Below are positions 34,757 to 42,495 of a stretch of DNA of 64,000 bases, piece by piece (the first letter of the stretch is position 1; the number at the start of each line of letters is the position of its first letter). Under the pieces are notes generated by a model, which saw nothing but the letters and a program-made list of their open reading frames with translations, did no database searches and was not told the DNA's origin. The DNA is taken from assembly GCA_045863035.1 (NCBI GenBank), contig BTUV01000011.1, positions 1-64,000 on the forward strand, read 5' to 3'. The translations under genes and the position numbers were made by a program. This stretch comes from H2-BAC3 sp045863035. GTDB lineage: Bacteria; Bacteroidota; Ignavibacteria; Ignavibacteriales; Ignavibacteriaceae.

Positions 34757-36529
34757 TTATGAAGTATGCGGGGTTTTAGGCAGGCGGACGCTTCTTTCAC
34801 CAATCTGCTGACGCCAGAGCGCATAATACAGACCTGTTGTCTGAAGCAGATCTTCATGCCTGCCTGATTCAGCAATTTCACCCTTCTCAAGCACAATAAT
34901 TTTATCAGCATGAATGATTGTTGACAACCGGTGGGCTATCATAATGGTAATGCAGTTTCTGCGGGCTGATATATCACGAAGCGTTGCCGTAATTTCCTCT
35001 TCCGTCAGTGAATCTAAGGATGAAGTTGCCTCATCAAAGATCATCAGATAGGGTTTTCTCAAAAGCGCACGGGCAATTGAAAGCCGCTGCTTTTCTCCGC
35101 CAGAAACTTTAACGCCTCCCTCACCGATGGTGGTATCAAGCCCTTTTTCAGCTCTGGCAAGCAGCCCGTGACAGGCAGCACCGTAAAGTGCATCAAGGCA
35201 CTCCTGATCAGTAGCGTCAGGTTTAACAAAAAGAAGATTTTCTTTAATCGTACCGGAAAATAACTGTGTGTCCTGAGCAACAAAGCCGATATGCTCCCGC
35301 ATGGCATCCAAGTCAATATCCTCATGTTCTCTGTTGTTGTACAGAATTTTTCCTTCCTGCGGCTTATAAAGACCAAGAAGCAATTTGACCAGTGTACTTT
35401 TACCGGCCCCGGACGGACCAACAAACGCGGTTGTCTCCCCGACTTTCATGGAAAATGATATATTCCTGACCGCGTGTTGCTGGGCTGTGGAATGCTTAAA
35501 ACTTACATTCCTGAAGTCAAGCGTTTTTAGCTCCTCTATCAGAACAGGATTCAAAGGTTTGCGGTCTTTGGGTATCTCCATGATGGTCTTAAAGTTCTGA
35601 ATTGAAACTTCAGCTTCCCGGTATATATTAATGATATTGCCGAGCTCCTGCAGCGGACCAAAGATGAAGAATGAGTATATGAACAGTGAGAAAAATTCGC
35701 CTACCGTTATCTGCTGAATAAATATAAGATAAAGCATCAGAAAAAGTATGCTGGTCCTCAGGAAATTGACCATCGTTCCCTGAATGAAACTGAGACTGCG
35801 TATATATTTTACTTTTTTGAGCTCGAGTCCGAGAATCTTCTTCGTGATTGAATTGAGGCGGTTTATCTCCTGCCCGGACAAACCCAGACTTTTAACCAGC
35901 TCAATATTACGCAGTGATTCAGTGGTTGAACCGGCAAGCGCGGTTGTTTCACCCACAATGGTTTTTTGCAGTTTTTTTATTTTCTTACTCAGCAAAGAGC
36001 TTATCCATGCAATAATGGGAGCCGCGGTAAAAAAAATCGGTGCAATAGCCCAATGGATAGAAAAACAGTATATAAGGACAAAGATAAGCCCGACAAGCGT
36101 TGTGAATATGACATTGATGAACGCTGAAATCAGACGCTCAATATCCGTCCTCACTTTTTGTAAAATGCCGAGAGTTTCGCCGCTGCGCTGGTCTTCAAAT
36201 TGCTGATACGGAAGCTCCAGAGAGTGTTTCAGACCGTCTGAATATATCTGAGCCCCGAGACGCTGAGTTATGGTATTTACGTAATAGTCCTGAAAATTCT
36301 TCGCGACTCTTGAAACAAAAGCAACACCAACCGCGGCCGAAAGCAACAGAAACACTCCGTTAAAGAACTCAGACTCTGAGTACTGGCTGTATTTTGTTGC
36401 ATAGTTATCTATTACATATCTGAAGATGAGTGGATCAAGCATTGAAAAAACCTGATTAACAGCCGCAAGCGAAAGAGCAAGCAGAACCAATTTCCAGTAC
36501 TGCTTCAGATAAGAATAGAGAATACTCAC
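34757..36529 (-). CDS. ABC exporter, fused permease/ATPase
   Basis: 590-residue half-transporter of the MsbA/LmrA type. Six membrane helices in residues 1-310 (VLLALSLAAVNQVFSMLDPL is the first), followed by an ATPase domain with Walker A GPSGAGKSTLVKLL, Q-loop (FVAQDTQLF), signature VSGGEKQRLSIARALL, Walker B PYLMIFDEATSSLD and H-loop (MIAHRLSTI). Substrate (lipid, peptide or drug) cannot be inferred. Likely a homodimer. Confidence 0.93.
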   Translation of the reverse strand: MSILYSYLKQYWKLVLLALSLAAVNQVFSMLDPLIFRYVIDNYATKYSQYSESEFFNGVFLLLSAAVGVAFVSRVAKNFQDYYVNTITQRLGAQIYSDGLKHSLELPYQQFEDQRSGETLGILQKVRTDIERLISAFINVIFTTLVGLIFVLIYCFSIHWAIAPIFFTAAPIIAWISSLLSKKIKKLQKTIVGETTALAGSTTESLRNIELVKSLGLSGQEINRLNSITKKILGLELKKVKYIRSLSFIQGTMVNFLRTSILFLMLYLIFIQQITVGEFFSLFIYSFFIFGPLQELGNIINIYREAEVSIQNFKTIMEIPKDRKPLNPVLIEELKTLDFRNVSFKHSTAQQHAVRNISFSMKVGETTAFVGPSGAGKSTLVKLLLGLYKPQEGKILYNNREHEDIDLDAMREHIGFVAQDTQLFSGTIKENLLFVKPDATDQECLDALYGAACHGLLARAEKGLDTTIGEGGVKVSGGEKQRLSIARALLRKPYLMIFDEATSSLDSLTEEEITATLRDISARRNCITIMIAHRLSTIIHADKIIVLEKGEIAESGRHEDLLQTTGLYYALWRQQIGERSVRLPKTPHTS

Positions 36530-36568
36530 TTATTATTTCCTGACTGCTTTATAAAAATCTTGGTACCA

Positions 36569-37600
36569 TCAGGCAGGTATCTCATGGGTCAGACAATGTA
36601 ATGTTCCCAACCCCCATACCAAATCCAGTGAATGTATGCCTACGACTCTTCTATCCGGAAAACATTCACGCAGAATACCGAGCGCCAGATAATCTTTCGC
36701 ATCGTTAAAAGTCGGGACGATTACTGTTTGATTACTGATATAAAAATTTGCATAACTTGCCGGAAGGCGCATACCCTCAAACACAACCGGATCAGGCATA
36801 GGAAGCTGAATGATCTCGAAAGCGCCCCCGTTCAGATTCTTTTCACCTTTAAGCCGTTCCAGATTTTCCTGTAGCAGTTCATAATTTTCATCGGTACTGT
36901 CAGTTTCCGAACATAGCAGAATTGTATTTTCACTGACAAAACGCGCAAGATCATCTACGTGACCATGTGTGTCATCCCCCGCGATGCCCTTACCAAGCCA
37001 TACAACTTTTTTGATGCCAAGCTGTTCTGCAAACATCTGTTCATATTCTTTTTTCCCCCAACCGGGATTGCGTATCTGGTGAACCGGGTCAAGCAAACAC
37101 TCCTCTGTGGTCAGCAAAATTCCTTTTCCATTGTAATCTATTGCGCCCCCTTCAAGCACTACCTGTTTTTTAAAGCTTACGGCTTTATTCCCTTTTATTT
37201 TCATCTGACTGAGCAGCTTCTGACCAAGCTTTTCATCAAGCTTATAATTATCATACTTGGCCCACGCATTAAACTTAAAAAGCAATGGAACTGCCGTAGT
37301 TCCTTCCTTAATCCAGATCGGCGCGGAGTCTCTCATCCAGCTTCTGTCCGTAGGTATTATGTGATATACGACGTTATCTTCATGGTAATCAACTTTTGAG
37401 AGAGCTTTTTGAACCTGCTCTTTTTGTTTTTGATCCTGAACAACAATCCGGACTTTCTCCGAATAGGAAAGTTTTGCGGTGATATCTGCATAGACCCAGG
37501 TAATCGGTGTGAACTTACCCGGCCAGTCTGCCTTGTTATGTGGCCATGCAATCAGGGTTGATTCGTGTTGCTCCCACTCGGCCGGTATTCTTTTTTTCAT
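36569..37600 (-). CDS. aguA: agmatine deiminase
   Basis: 343 residues. Hydrolyses agmatine to N-carbamoylputrescine and ammonia. Pentein-fold motifs: the N-terminal PAEWEQHESTLIAWPHN, DRSWMRDSAPIW, VLEGGAIDYNGKGILLTTEECLL split across two strands, GDDTHGHVDDLARFV, and the C-terminal catalytic Cys in GTLHCLTHEIPA. Encoded 3 nt after aguB on the same strand, so the two steps from agmatine to putrescine are together. Confidence 0.95.
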   Translation of the reverse strand: MKKRIPAEWEQHESTLIAWPHNKADWPGKFTPITWVYADITAKLSYSEKVRIVVQDQKQKEQVQKALSKVDYHEDNVVYHIIPTDRSWMRDSAPIWIKEGTTAVPLLFKFNAWAKYDNYKLDEKLGQKLLSQMKIKGNKAVSFKKQVVLEGGAIDYNGKGILLTTEECLLDPVHQIRNPGWGKKEYEQMFAEQLGIKKVVWLGKGIAGDDTHGHVDDLARFVSENTILLCSETDSTDENYELLQENLERLKGEKNLNGGAFEIIQLPMPDPVVFEGMRLPASYANFYISNQTVIVPTFNDAKDYLALGILRECFPDRRVVGIHSLDLVWGLGTLHCLTHEIPA

Positions 37601-37603
37601 TAT

Positions 37604-38491
37604 TTAGTCTCTGTATCGCTTTGTTATGTCACCGTACGCATCAATTCTTCTGTCTCTCAGGAATGGCCAATTGCGGCGTATATATTCCATGTGAGCCGGA
37701 TTTACCTCAGCAAGTAAAACTTCTTCCTTATCATCGGAGGCCTGAGCAATAATATGTCCCTGAGGATCAGCCACAAAGCTCGAACCCCAGAACTGAATGC
37801 CCGGCTGTTCTTTCACCGGCCGCTCAAACCCGACCCGGTTAACTCCGGCAACGTATATACCATTTGCCACTGCATGACCCCGCTGCACGGTCATCCATGC
37901 GTCACGCTGCTTTGCTCCATGCTCTTCTTTCTCGTAGGGATGCCAGCCAATCGCGGTGGGATAAAAAAGAACTGTCGCGCCGGTCAATGCGGTCAGCCGT
38001 GCCCCTTCCGGATACCACTGATCCCAGCAAATGAGAGTGCCCACTCTGCCAAATTTTGTATCAAATGACTTAAAACCCAAATCTCCGGGCGTGAAGTAGA
38101 ACTTTTCATAATACGCAGGATCATCAGGAATGTGCATCTTACGGTATATACCAATGCTGCTACCGTCTGCGTCAATCATAACCAGACTATTGTGATAAAG
38201 CCCGATGCCCCGCTTTTCAAAAAGAGGTACAACAATACTCACTCCAAGTTCGGCTGCAAGTTTACCGAAATATTCCGTTGATGGACCCGGAATAGTTTCA
38301 GCCAGGTCAAAGAGCTCAATATCTTCCTTCTGGCAGAAATACTGTGACCGGTAAAGCTCCGGCAGGCAGATAACCTGTGCTCCTTTAGAGGCAGCTTCCC
38401 TTACAAAATGCTCTCCTCGTTTCATATTTTCGGCAGGCAAAGGCGATACCTGCATTTGAATAAGCCCGATAGTATATGTATTACTGCTCAT
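37604..38491 (-). CDS. aguB: N-carbamoylputrescine amidase
   Basis: 295-residue nitrilase-superfamily amidase that releases putrescine, CO2 and ammonia from N-carbamoylputrescine. The Glu-Lys-Cys triad is visible: Glu in CLPELYRSQYF, Lys in YRKMHIPDDP, Cys in LICWDQWYPEGAR. FYFTPGD and RRNWPFLRDRRIDAYGD are AguB-like. Overlaps the preceding MORN-repeat gene by 11 nt. Confidence 0.95.
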   Translation of the reverse strand: MSSNTYTIGLIQMQVSPLPAENMKRGEHFVREAASKGAQVICLPELYRSQYFCQKEDIELFDLAETIPGPSTEYFGKLAAELGVSIVVPLFEKRGIGLYHNSLVMIDADGSSIGIYRKMHIPDDPAYYEKFYFTPGDLGFKSFDTKFGRVGTLICWDQWYPEGARLTALTGATVLFYPTAIGWHPYEKEEHGAKQRDAWMTVQRGHAVANGIYVAGVNRVGFERPVKEQPGIQFWGSSFVADPQGHIIAQASDDKEEVLLAEVNPAHMEYIRRNWPFLRDRRIDAYGDITKRYRD

Positions 38492-39392
38492 AATTTTTTA
38501 CTTCTTTTTGTTTTCCTTTTTCGTCATACTCAATGCTGCTCACCGGTTTTCCCTTGCTGAATACTTCAAGATACCAGAGTGAACCGTCTTTACGGAAAAT
38601 TTTTGATTCGCCATCTAATACGTCCCTCACATAATTCTGTACCGTCCATTGTTTACCGTTCTCATAATAGGTAACAGAAGACCCCTCCTTCAGCCCGCGC
38701 CGGAATGATATTTCTGAGAGGAGCAGCCCCGCTTCATTATATATTTTATGAATTCCGTCAGCACGCCCGTGGTTATACTGTTTCTCAGAACTTGTTTTTC
38801 CGTTTTCAAAATATTCTATGGCTGTTCCGTGTATATTGCCTTTGGTGTAGTTATATATACCTTTAATTTGTCCGCTTTCATAATACCAGATGGTGGTATC
38901 TTCCTGCAGACCTGTAAGATAATTTGCTACCACCTGAATGGCGCTGCTCTTAAAGTAACCTGTTGCAACCCCTTCCTTTTTACCTTCTTTCAGCATGGAA
39001 ATCGTCTGGAGTTCACCTGACTCATAAAAATTCCGGAATTCGCCTTCAAGTGTACCGTATATATAACTGCCTTTTTCGCGGAGTGCGCCGTCCTCGTAAT
39101 ATCCGCGATACTCGCCATGAAATTTGCCATCTGCGTAGGTATAATATTCACGCAGCACTCCGGTTTCAAAAAAACTATATTTAATTCCTTCCAGAGTTCC
39201 GTACCGGTAGGTTATCGACTCCTGAAGAATGCCGGTTGGATAATAGCCGCGCACTTCACCGTGCAGTTTACCGTCTTTATAATTACTGACTTTTTTCAAA
39301 ACTCCGTTACTGAATTTTTCCAAAACTTCGCCGTTCTGCGCGAACATCACTGCATGAAGCAGTAAAATAACTATCATTAATTTTTTATTCAT
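38481..39392 (-). CDS. exported MORN/YwqK-repeat protein
   Basis: 303 residues with signal peptide (LMIVILLLHAVMFAQ) and AGGA before the ATG. Composed of about 11 repeats of roughly 23 residues with the core Y-x-x-G-x-L-x-G-x-x-x-x-Y-x-x-x-G (for example YKDGKLHGEVRGYYPTGILQ). These are MORN-related repeats found in YwqK-type proteins. Annotated in databases as antitoxin-like for some families, but there is no toxin gene here, and a cell-envelope binding role is equally possible. Tandem paralogue of the next upstream gene. Confidence 0.85.
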   Translation of the reverse strand: MNKKLMIVILLLHAVMFAQNGEVLEKFSNGVLKKVSNYKDGKLHGEVRGYYPTGILQESITYRYGTLEGIKYSFFETGVLREYYTYADGKFHGEYRGYYEDGALREKGSYIYGTLEGEFRNFYESGELQTISMLKEGKKEGVATGYFKSSAIQVVANYLTGLQEDTTIWYYESGQIKGIYNYTKGNIHGTAIEYFENGKTSSEKQYNHGRADGIHKIYNEAGLLLSEISFRRGLKEGSSVTYYENGKQWTVQNYVRDVLDGESKIFRKDGSLWYLEVFSKGKPVSSIEYDEKGKQKEVKNYEQ

Positions 39393-39412
39393 CGTATCCT
39401 TTCAACGTTGTA

Positions 39413-40786
39413 CTATTCATAGCCGTATGAGGAAATCAGATTGCCGTCCTCGTCATAAAATTTACTGGTTGCAAGCTGATCATCTTTGTAATAATCTTCA
39501 CGTTTTACCACACCGTTTCTGAAATACTCCTTTATAAAACCGTTCAGCCGGCCGTGTGTATAGGTTTCTTCTTTTTTAATTCTTCCGTTTGGATGAAATT
39601 CGGTTTTTGTGCCGTCAATCAACCCTCCGCTCACTGTGTACTGATATTCCATCATGCCGGATTCATAATATTTTTTAACTTCACCCTCTATTTCATCGTC
39701 TCGGTAAGAATATACATACTCAAATCCGCCTGATGGATAGAAGGTAAACATTGTTCCGTGTTTTTTTCCTTTCTCATAAAACACCTCACTCTTGAGCATA
39801 CCGTCCGGAAAAAACTCTTTCTCAATCCCTTGTTTCACACCCCCGCGAAAATCAGCAGTCCGGATAAGATGCCCCTCATAATAAAAGTTACAGGCACCCT
39901 GCAAGGTATCGTTTTTATAGCTCCACTCTTCAGTAAGGAAACCTTGCTCATCATAACTCTTACCGACATTCTCTTTTTTTCCGTTCCGGTAAAAAAATTC
40001 GTTTTGCAGAACCCCGTCGAAACTAAAAGCCCGTTCGTACTTCTCGAAATCAAGTTTTTTTCCGAAAGCATCAAAACGCAGACGCTCTGTAATTTCACCA
40101 TTCCGGTACAAATCTTTTACTCGTATATCTCCGCCGGAGTCATAAAAATATGCTTCCCCCTCAAGGCGGTCATTAAGATAATATGCTTCAATGGCTACCC
40201 GACCGTTTTCATGATAGACAAGCGCTTTGCCGTTCATTCTGCCCCTGAAAAAATTGCGCTCAACTTCTTTTCCTCCCTTTTGAAAATAAGTAACCGATAT
40301 ACCTTCAAGAAATCCGTTTACAAAGTACCATTCACCCTGAAGTTCACCGGTCTTATAATAGGTTTTTGTGACTCCCTCAAGAACACCCATCAGATAGGTC
40401 TGTTCAGCCCAAAGCTCCCCGCTCTCATAATACCATTTTGATGTGCCTTCCTTTCTCCCTTGTGAATAATTCCACGCAATGCTAAGAAGACCGTTTTCAA
40501 AATACCAGTATGATAAACCGTCTTCCAGTCCATTACTGAATTTCCACTCCTTCCAGAGCCGTCCGTTCGGAAAAAATTCAATATATGATCCGTGCAGTTT
40601 TCCGTAAAGGTACTCCCCCTGCGACTGTATCATGCCGTTTGGATGATACGTTTTTCTGATCTCAATTTCCTGAGCCGGCAGCGTCAGGAAGGACAAAGCA
40701 AATAGAATAAGAAGTTTATATATAAAACCGTCTCCGTAGTTCAAAGATATGTCCGAAATTACATTGGACGTCTGCAAAAGTACCAT
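39413..40786 (-). CDS. exported MORN/YwqK-repeat protein, longer paralogue
   Basis: About 16 MORN-like repeats of roughly 23 residues (Y-x-N-G-x-x-x-x-x-x-Y-x-x-G). The start is unclear: the frame is open to 40861, the ATG at 40786 lacks a ribosome-binding site, and the signal peptide (YKLLILFALSFLTLPAQ) begins right after an ATA codon (40721-40723) that lies exactly 8 nt behind GGAG (40732-40735). ATA initiation would give a 437-residue protein with a standard signal peptide; from 40786 the signal peptide would be about 20 residues too far in. Function unknown. Confidence 0.8.
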   Translation of the reverse strand: MVLLQTSNVISDISLNYGDGFIYKLLILFALSFLTLPAQEIEIRKTYHPNGMIQSQGEYLYGKLHGSYIEFFPNGRLWKEWKFSNGLEDGLSYWYFENGLLSIAWNYSQGRKEGTSKWYYESGELWAEQTYLMGVLEGVTKTYYKTGELQGEWYFVNGFLEGISVTYFQKGGKEVERNFFRGRMNGKALVYHENGRVAIEAYYLNDRLEGEAYFYDSGGDIRVKDLYRNGEITERLRFDAFGKKLDFEKYERAFSFDGVLQNEFFYRNGKKENVGKSYDEQGFLTEEWSYKNDTLQGACNFYYEGHLIRTADFRGGVKQGIEKEFFPDGMLKSEVFYEKGKKHGTMFTFYPSGGFEYVYSYRDDEIEGEVKKYYESGMMEYQYTVSGGLIDGTKTEFHPNGRIKKEETYTHGRLNGFIKEYFRNGVVKREDYYKDDQLATSKFYDEDGNLISSYGYE

Positions 40787-40832
40787 GCCCCGCCGCTCAG
40801 CGGGGTAAAAATTAATGTCGGTTGATGCGCTA

Positions 40833-41846
40833 TTATATCTTTCGACCGATAACTTCGGCAATCATCCGTATTTGAATCATCAGCTCAGCAAACTGTGATG
40901 GCAGAAGCGCCTGCGGTCCGTCTGAGAGAGCTTTTTCCGGTTCATGATGTACCTCAACCATAATTCCATCAGCTCCGGCGGCAACAGCAGCACGGGCAAG
41001 TGGTATCACTTTATCGCGAAGTCCTACTGCATGTGAGGGGTCAGCTATAATGGGCAGATGGCTTCTTTTCTGCACCACAGGAATTGCAGAAAGATCAAAG
41101 GTGTTGCGCGTATAAGTTTCAAACGTGCGAATACCCCGTTCACAGAGTATTACTTCCTTGTTGCCGCCGGAGAGTATATATTCTGCGGACATCAGCAGCT
41201 CCTCTATAGTTCCGGAAAGTCCGCGTTTGAGCAATACGGGTTTCCCTACCTTGCCCAGCTCCTTCAGCAGCGAAAAATTCTGCATATTTCTTGCGCCTAC
41301 CTGAAAGATATCTGTGTATTTACCGACTAAAGAAATCTGCGCCGGCTCAAGAATTTCTGTAACCATCACCAGATTATATTCATCAGAAGCTTTTCGCATC
41401 AGTTGCAAGCCCGTTTCGCCAAGACCCTGAAATGAATAGGGCGATGATCTGGGCTTAAATGCGCCGCCGCGCAGAACTTTACCGCCGTTATTAGCAACTA
41501 TTTCAGCGAGCTTATATATTTGTTCTTCGCTTTCGATGGAGCAGGGACCTGCCATCACAATAATATCACTTCCGCCAAAGACCACATCTTTAATTTTTAT
41601 CAGCGTGTTTTCCTTCTGGAAAGAACGGCTGGCAAGTTTGAATGGTTCGGTGATGCGATAAACTTCTGATACACCATCAAGCAGTTTTACTTTACGTGTA
41701 TCAAAATCTGTCCGCACTCCAATCGCGCCAAGCACAATCTGCTCTTCGCCGGTGGACTTATGCACTGCAAAACCATACTCTTCAAGATGCTTTATTACAT
41801 TTTCTAACTGTTCCTGTGAGGCGTTCTTATTAAGAACTACTACCAC
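40833..41846 (-). CDS. aroF: 3-deoxy-7-phosphoheptulonate (DAHP) synthase, type I-beta
   Basis: 337 residues. First step of the shikimate pathway: phosphoenolpyruvate + erythrose 4-phosphate to DAHP. An N-terminal ferredoxin-like regulatory domain (residues 1-70, MVVVLNKNASQEQLENVIKH) precedes the barrel, with GPCSIESEEQIYKLAEIV, RGGAFKPRSSPYSFQGLG, KRGLSGTIEELLMSAEYI, ERGIRTFE and PIIADPSHAVGLRDKV. The regulatory domain is the kind that gives Tyr/Phe feedback control in Thermotoga-type enzymes; the effector here is unknown. Confidence 0.95.
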   Translation of the reverse strand: MVVVLNKNASQEQLENVIKHLEEYGFAVHKSTGEEQIVLGAIGVRTDFDTRKVKLLDGVSEVYRITEPFKLASRSFQKENTLIKIKDVVFGGSDIIVMAGPCSIESEEQIYKLAEIVANNGGKVLRGGAFKPRSSPYSFQGLGETGLQLMRKASDEYNLVMVTEILEPAQISLVGKYTDIFQVGARNMQNFSLLKELGKVGKPVLLKRGLSGTIEELLMSAEYILSGGNKEVILCERGIRTFETYTRNTFDLSAIPVVQKRSHLPIIADPSHAVGLRDKVIPLARAAVAAGADGIMVEVHHEPEKALSDGPQALLPSQFAELMIQIRMIAEVIGRKI

Positions 41847-41861
41847 TTTATACTCCGGTGT

Positions 41862-42491
41862 TTAATCGTGAAATTTCTTTTCCCCTGCCACTATGGCAAG
41901 CGGAAGATAATCCTCTTTATGAGGAATCGCGCAGGAATACCTGCTGCTATAGGCGCAATAGGGGTTATAGGCAAGATTAAAGTCAATCGTATATTCATGA
42001 TCTGAGTCAGCATGCAATTCAAGATCAATATATCTGCCTACTCCGTATGTTTCATTCCCCGTTGTTTCATCAGTGAACCAGAGCGATGCATACTCCTCTC
42101 CGCTTCTTGACTTCCCTTTATATACATTTATGCGGTATTCGTTATTCCTGAAATTCCAGATAAAATAACCGTACCGTAAATATTTCCGTTCTTCTCCCTT
42201 CGTGCCAAGAATGATAACAGTGTCCTGCTTTTCATGCTGATGTAAAATCGAAGTGAACTTATAAGCCGGATCAACTGCATAATATTTCAGCGGAGCCCAA
42301 TGAGCTGCTGTATCCTGCACAAAAGGAGAGCCGGGAGAAGTTCTCATTTCAACATCCTTGTTTTTACGGAATGCATCAACTTCCGCTATATATACCTTAT
42401 CCTCTTCAGAATATTTGTCACCACATCCGACGGCTGTAATAACCAGAAGAAGAAGCAGTAACGGCCTTACAATCGCTCCGTAATTCATCAT
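41862..42491 (-). CDS. DUF1684 lipoprotein
   Basis: 209 residues. Signal peptide ending AVGC-G gives a plausible lipidation site at about Cys23. The DUF1684 core is clear: YFIWNFRNNEYRINVYKGKS, YGVGRYIDLEL and the C-terminal FNLAYNPYCAYSSRYSCAIPHKEDYLPLAI split in two parts; the NPYCAY/C-PIP-like pair of Cys is conserved in the family. Biochemical function is unknown. It lies 4 nt after mutS. Confidence 0.87.
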   Translation of the reverse strand: MMNYGAIVRPLLLLLLVITAVGCGDKYSEEDKVYIAEVDAFRKNKDVEMRTSPGSPFVQDTAAHWAPLKYYAVDPAYKFTSILHQHEKQDTVIILGTKGEERKYLRYGYFIWNFRNNEYRINVYKGKSRSGEEYASLWFTDETTGNETYGVGRYIDLELHADSDHEYTIDFNLAYNPYCAYSSRYSCAIPHKEDYLPLAIVAGEKKFHD

Positions 42492-42495
42492 ATAA

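Noticed and set aside
39758..40441. Plus-strand ORF of 227 codons
   Set aside because: Antisense shadow of the MORN-repeat gene; its length reflects the periodic codons of the repeats.
38481..40786. YwqK-type antitoxin of a toxin-antitoxin pair
   Set aside because: No adjacent toxin gene, and both proteins carry signal peptides, which does not suit a cytoplasmic antitoxin.
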